Source: Coemansia sp. RSA 1804 (Eukaryota > Kickxellomycota > Kickxellomycetes > Kickxellales > Kickxellaceae). From it: DNA of 10,553 bases. The position numbers and the translations under genes are program-made. Positions 7,546 through 10,553 of this stretch are shown here, piece after piece. Under the pieces are notes generated by a model. It had not been told where the DNA came from. It did no database searches and saw only the letters and a program-made list of their open reading frames with translations. Numbering within the stretch: position 1 is the stretch's first letter; every line of letters starts with the position of its first letter. The stretch covers positions 1-10,553 of the forward strand of contig JANBTH010000860.1 of NCBI GenBank assembly GCA_027578815.1. Direction: 5' to 3'.

Positions 7546-8660
7546 TATAATCGATTATAGTAATGCTCTTGATCATCTAAATATAGCCAGGTATGTTGTG
7601 TCGATCACGTGCTATATATGCATATGATAATAATTCCTTTAAAAAATATCTGCACACTGCTGGATCACCTACTTTTTGGAATATAAAATGTATCATTACG
7701 CTTTGATGTTGGGGCCATAACTAACACATTTCCATATATTCCATTTATAAAATCGTCAACATCTTGTTCAGTTCTGCCAGCCATGATGATTATTCAACTG
7801 CAATGTTTAAAGTGGTGTCCAATGCTAATTGTTTGTAGTGTATATGCCAAGACAGAAGATGAAGTAAGCTGATGCAAAAAATGAGGAATTATTTAAACAA
7901 GAAAATTTAACCATTTATATACTGAAAATGATACTCTCTAAAATTTTTTGCCTTACATTTTAATATTCTTCAATGTATAATGCAGAAATTATCATTTTCC
8001 ATGTGTGTAACATATTTTCTGTTTCTTAATATGACTATATCATTTAAACATTATTAAATGGTAATAAATGCATAGTGGAGGTATAAATTCACTGTAATAA
8101 GAACTGTGTAGAACAGTAAAAATGACAAAAGAACAATATCATAGGACTCTTTTATTCTATGGGTTTCAAGAAAAGGATCTATTCAACCAGTGAAACCAAT
8201 CACACTTTTTAACAGTGTAACAATCTGTCACTCTCATTGTCATGCTTGTATCTGTGGCACATGTTTTAGCTGTGTTTACAGCTTGTGATAACATCTGCAT
8301 TGTTACATGATTTTAGCAGAGATTAAATCATAAGGGAATTTAGCCCTGATTACAGCTGGCCTAATAACAGGGCAGTTAAATACCCTGACAGAGACATTGC
8401 AAGTTATTACTTTCTTTTCTTTTCTTAGTTTATTGAGTTTTATTCTTATTTATAAACAGAGCAATATTTATTCTAAGTTTCTCCTCCTCCTCAGCCTAGT
8501 TCTTTACAATGTTTTTAACATGTATTGCTTGATCAAATAAAAATATATTTTATATTGAAAAGAAACATGCTATTGCAACACTTTTTTGGCTGGCTTATTA
8601 ATTTTTTTTACAAAACATGCTTTGATTTTAACTGATTATTCTAATAATAATGGTATTGTT
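7546..8660. other. AT-rich intergenic DNA with a run of small inverted repeats
   Basis: No supported gene. The stretch from 8100 to 8390 contains a succession of short inverted repeats with small loops: 8103-8117, 8140-8161, 8190-8203, 8202-8218, 8268-8283, 8289-8305, 8307-8331, 8343-8373 and 8368-8387. Pyrimidine runs at about 8411-8429 and 8480-8493 (the latter ending CTCCTCCTCCTCAG) look like splice acceptors but lead into no long frame. The rest is featureless AT-rich sequence. Confidence 0.45.
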
Positions 8661-8670
8661 GCACCCGCAG

Positions 8671-8856
8671 ATCAAGGGAAACCCACAGGGTCAGATAATG
8701 GGGGGCGTAGAAAACCTCACCTCCGTCCATGCACAGATCAAATCACTGAACCGTGCTGGATTTATCACCCCACATGGGTTTATCATACAACTATTGATGC
8801 TTCTGCTTGCTAATGATAAGATCGTCCGATACAAAGATATAATACAAAAAACGTGA
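8671..8856 (+). pseudogene. Isolated GC-richer ORF island, possible terminal exon or gene relic
   Basis: This segment stands out from its surroundings; the line 8701-8760 is 55% GC by hand count, against 23-30% nearby. A single plus-strand frame runs through it to TGA at 8854-8856 and encodes 61 residues beginning IKGNPQGQIMGGVENLTSVH and ending RYKDIIQKT. Just upstream is a convincing intron end: CTAATAA at 8641-8647 and GCACCCGCAG at 8661-8670. The same frame also has an ATG at 8650, giving 68 codons. I do not recognise the protein and cannot find a matching upstream exon. It may be the last exon of a gene with distant exons, a decayed gene, or a transposon fragment. Confidence 0.25.
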
Positions 8857-9998
8857 ACATTCTGCAATGCAACATCTGGTGTTCGCGATTGCATCATCGT
8901 TTCTGAATATATGTTTTCATGTTCCACTCATGTTACACATGTTTTTACATTAGCTTTATTAGATGTAAATGTTTACTATAAAAAGGTAAGGAAAACACCA
9001 CCTAAGATGAAGTGTTTTCCTTATCGGAATATATTTTCTTCTTGTTTCTTAATAATAAATATTAACATATTAGTTTTACATGGATTTTATACCACGCGCA
9101 ACAGTATAAACTTATTTAAAAGGACTGACTGTTGCTTAGTAATTTTATCATACATTAGAAATCAACTATTAATGTAAAAATACTATCAAAGTGTTAAGGA
9201 ATCTGCCCTCAAGGCTCAAGAGGTTTGATGCTGCAATAATTGCCAAATTATTGTTGCTAGACTGTTTTTTTTAAAAATAAGAAAGATACGTTCTAGATAT
9301 TGGAAATCTACAACACCAGCTAAATGCATTTGACGACAACATTATCAACAATTACAATATATGCAAAATCCTGCATACATCTTTAGTTGCAATATAAGCA
9401 CTCTTAAAACGCATTTATTACATGTAGATATGAATAGAAATGCGTTGTAACAATTTAGAAAAAGAATCACAACAAATGTTCTTCATGGCTGCTTTTTTAA
9501 ATGAACAATGCATAGCCAGAAATATGGTTAAGCTCTAATATGATATTACAGCATCTGGAAACACATATCACTAACAAAGCTATTATAGTAAAGAATGCCC
9601 CATCTTTTTTCTTCTGAGAATCAGAAATAAATTATGTGATACTCCGCTATACGCCCCACCTTTTGTTATAATTTCAAAAAGCATTTCAAAAACGCAATTT
9701 TGACAGGTAGATTGGCATTAAAAACACTTTAACGCTGAGCTGTGGAATGTTATTTGTTAATTAAAATATCTGCTTTTTGCTTTGTTTGCTAATGAGCAGT
9801 CAGCTTAATGTTTGTCCAGTCAGCGGAAAACATTTGCCCCAATTTTAAAGATGGGGGTAATTGAATTCATTTGTATAATCACATTAATATAATGGCTAAC
9901 GACTGCTACATTTTGAACTTTATAACTAGGAAAATCAGCTGATGGTTTCTGAATTTATTTATTTTAATATCGAATCCGTTTAATTACACCTACACTTT
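8857..9998. other. AT-rich intergenic DNA upstream of the small basic protein gene
   Basis: No supported gene. An 88-codon plus-strand frame at 8911-9177 is AT-driven, lacks any motif and contains the 8985-9025 stem-loop, so I do not call it. CAGTCAGC occurs twice, at 9797-9804 and 9817-9824, about 300 bp before the 10110 start codon. Nothing else was recognised. Confidence 0.5.
8985..9025 (+). repeat. Stem-loop with 14-bp stem (one G:U) and 13-nt loop
   Basis: The left arm 8985-8998 (GGTAAGGAAAACAC) pairs with the right arm 9012-9025 (GTGTTTTCCTTATC). The inner 12 pairs are perfect Watson-Crick, then come one G:U and one G:C. The loop is 8999-9011. No T-run follows and no gene ends nearby, so a transcription terminator is not indicated. 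A structured RNA or recombination scar is possible. Confidence 0.75.
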
Positions 9999-10027
9999 AT
10001 GACAGAAATTTACAATAACATTACGAG

Positions 10028-10036
10028 TATAAAAAG
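10028..10036 (+). promoter_or_regulatory. TATA-like element before the small basic protein gene
   Basis: TATAAAAAG lies 74-82 bases upstream of the ATG at 10110. If it is used, transcription would start well downstream of the in-frame ATG at 9999 and make 10110 the first usable start. In such AT-rich DNA the match may be accidental. Confidence 0.3.
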
Positions 10037-10109
10037 TTGTTTGAATGCACTGCCTACAATTTCTTTAATTGTCTACACATTTCCTTACTCAAACATAATA
10101 TTATCTAAA

Positions 10110-10394
10110 ATGAGCGATAACAAAGAGCAAAATCCAAAGCCAAGTCCAAGGCCAAAGCCAACAAAGTTTAAAAGAGTAGTAGTTGAAAAGCCTTCTTCAG
10201 CCTCCGGCTCTACTCAGATTGGAATGACTAGTGCAGAAATGGCAAAATTTAGTCAGGAAGAAAAAGAAAAGGCTGCACGGAAAAAAGCAATGGTTGAAAA
10301 AGAAGATTCATTGTATGCCAAAGATGACGAAATGTATCACCGGACCAATAGTGGACAAAGCACAAACGGTACAGGTCGTTTTGCACGTGCATAA
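10110..10394 (+). CDS. Small basic, low-complexity protein of unknown function (94 aa)
   Basis: I do not recognise this protein. The chosen start, ATG at 10110, has AAA before it and begins MSDNKEQNPKPSPRPKPTK; the stop is TAA at 10392-10394. The same frame is open back to an ATG at 9999, which would add 37 hydrophobic residues, but that ATG has a poor context (TTT before it) and lies upstream of the TATA-like box. Residues 8-19 alternate Pro and Lys/Arg; KFKRVVVEKP (19-28) is basic and hydrophobic; about 40-65 (SAEMAKFSQEEKEKAARKKA) should form a charged amphipathic helix; the end is Ser/Gly/Asn-rich and closes with RFARA. Charged residues give 19 Lys/Arg against 13 Asp/Glu. No membrane segment or cysteine is present. 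Codons are AT-rich, unlike the GC-rich genes on the left. The amino-acid pattern is more protein-like than the random frames nearby, hence moderate confidence. A nucleic-acid- or ribosome-associated protein would fit the charge but is a guess. Confidence 0.6.
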   Translation: MSDNKEQNPKPSPRPKPTKFKRVVVEKPSSASGSTQIGMTSAEMAKFSQEEKEKAARKKAMVEKEDSLYAKDDEMYHRTNSGQSTNGTGRFARA

Positions 10395-10446
10395 TAGTAG
10401 ATGTAAAGTACAAATATTGTCTTTAACGTTTCTAGGTTATTTTGAC

Positions 10447-10452
10447 AATAAA
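10447..10452 (+). promoter_or_regulatory. Polyadenylation signal AATAAA
   Basis: AATAAA begins 53 bases after the stop codon of the 94-aa gene, a normal spacing for a eukaryotic 3' end. It supports transcription of that gene from the plus strand, though AATAAA is common by chance in AT-rich DNA. Confidence 0.4.
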
Positions 10453-10553
10453 TATTCTCATATATCTGTTGAATGGTTATTTGGTCTTTATCAACATTCA
10501 CACAAAACTCAAGGGTAACCAGGAATTTACTTTTAAAAACGCTTCTTAGCTGC

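Noticed and set aside
7588..7597. CAGGTATGT splice-donor-like sequence just after the 43-bp palindrome
   Set aside because: All frames leading into it have stop codons within about 15 codons, so no upstream coding exon is supported.
7783..7871. Possible C/D box snoRNA (ATGATGA followed by CTGA 80 bases later)
   Set aside because: No terminal stem pairs the flanks and no internal C'/D' boxes are clear; both short motifs are expected by chance.
8691..8927. Minus-strand 78-codon frame across the GC-richer island
   Set aside because: The opposite strand has the better frame with an intron-end signal; no family resemblance on the minus strand.
8911..9177. Plus-strand 88-codon frame with a true ATG
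   Set aside because: AT-driven composition, no motif, poor context, and it runs through the 8985-9025 stem-loop.

Overview
The window is nuclear DNA of a fungus, most likely an early-diverging (non-Dikarya) lineage such as Zoopagomycota/Kickxellomycotina. Three things point there. It has a Sec72-type ER translocon subunit, a fungal family. It has an MCM9-like helicase gene, which is generally missing from Dikarya. Its one clear intron is short (99 nt), with GTAAGT and TTTTAG ends and a CTAAAT/TAAC-like branch region. The lineage is an inference from gene content; I cannot name a species.

Layout from left to right: (1) 2-391 (+), the 3' end of an MCM9-like gene. (2) 491-1180 (-), a complete intronless Sec72-like gene, tail-to-tail with MCM9 and only 99 bp away. 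(3) 1181-1479, a short regulatory gap shared by Sec72 and the tRNA gene, with a compact CCAAT-plus-palindromes block. (4) 1480-1552 (+), tRNA-Arg(ACG). (5) 5169-1672 (-), a complete two-exon M16A metallopeptidase of the insulin-degrading enzyme (IDE)/Ste23 type, 1132 aa, with an unusual N-terminal membrane segment. (6) About 5300-10000, 4.7 kb of AT-rich DNA in which the only firm gene is tRNA-Pro(TGG) at 6336-6407. It also holds a perfect 43-bp palindrome, a 14-bp-stem hairpin, a run of small hairpins, a purine-rich tract and a few GC-richer islands. (7) 10110-10394 (+), an unrecognised small basic, low-complexity protein of 94 aa with its own TATA-like and AATAAA signals.

Base composition falls steeply along the window. 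Single 60-base lines counted by hand give about 72% GC at the start (MCM9), 57% inside the IDE gene, and 23-30% in the right half. The genes do not form a pathway. MCM9 belongs to DNA repair/replication, Sec72 to post-translational protein import into the ER, and the M16 peptidase to peptide degradation or processing. I saw no prokaryotic, viral, CRISPR or intact transposon genes. The best candidates for something undescribed are the structured AT-rich domain (palindrome, hairpin series, isolated GC-richer ORF island), the promoter block of Sec72, and the membrane-anchored IDE.
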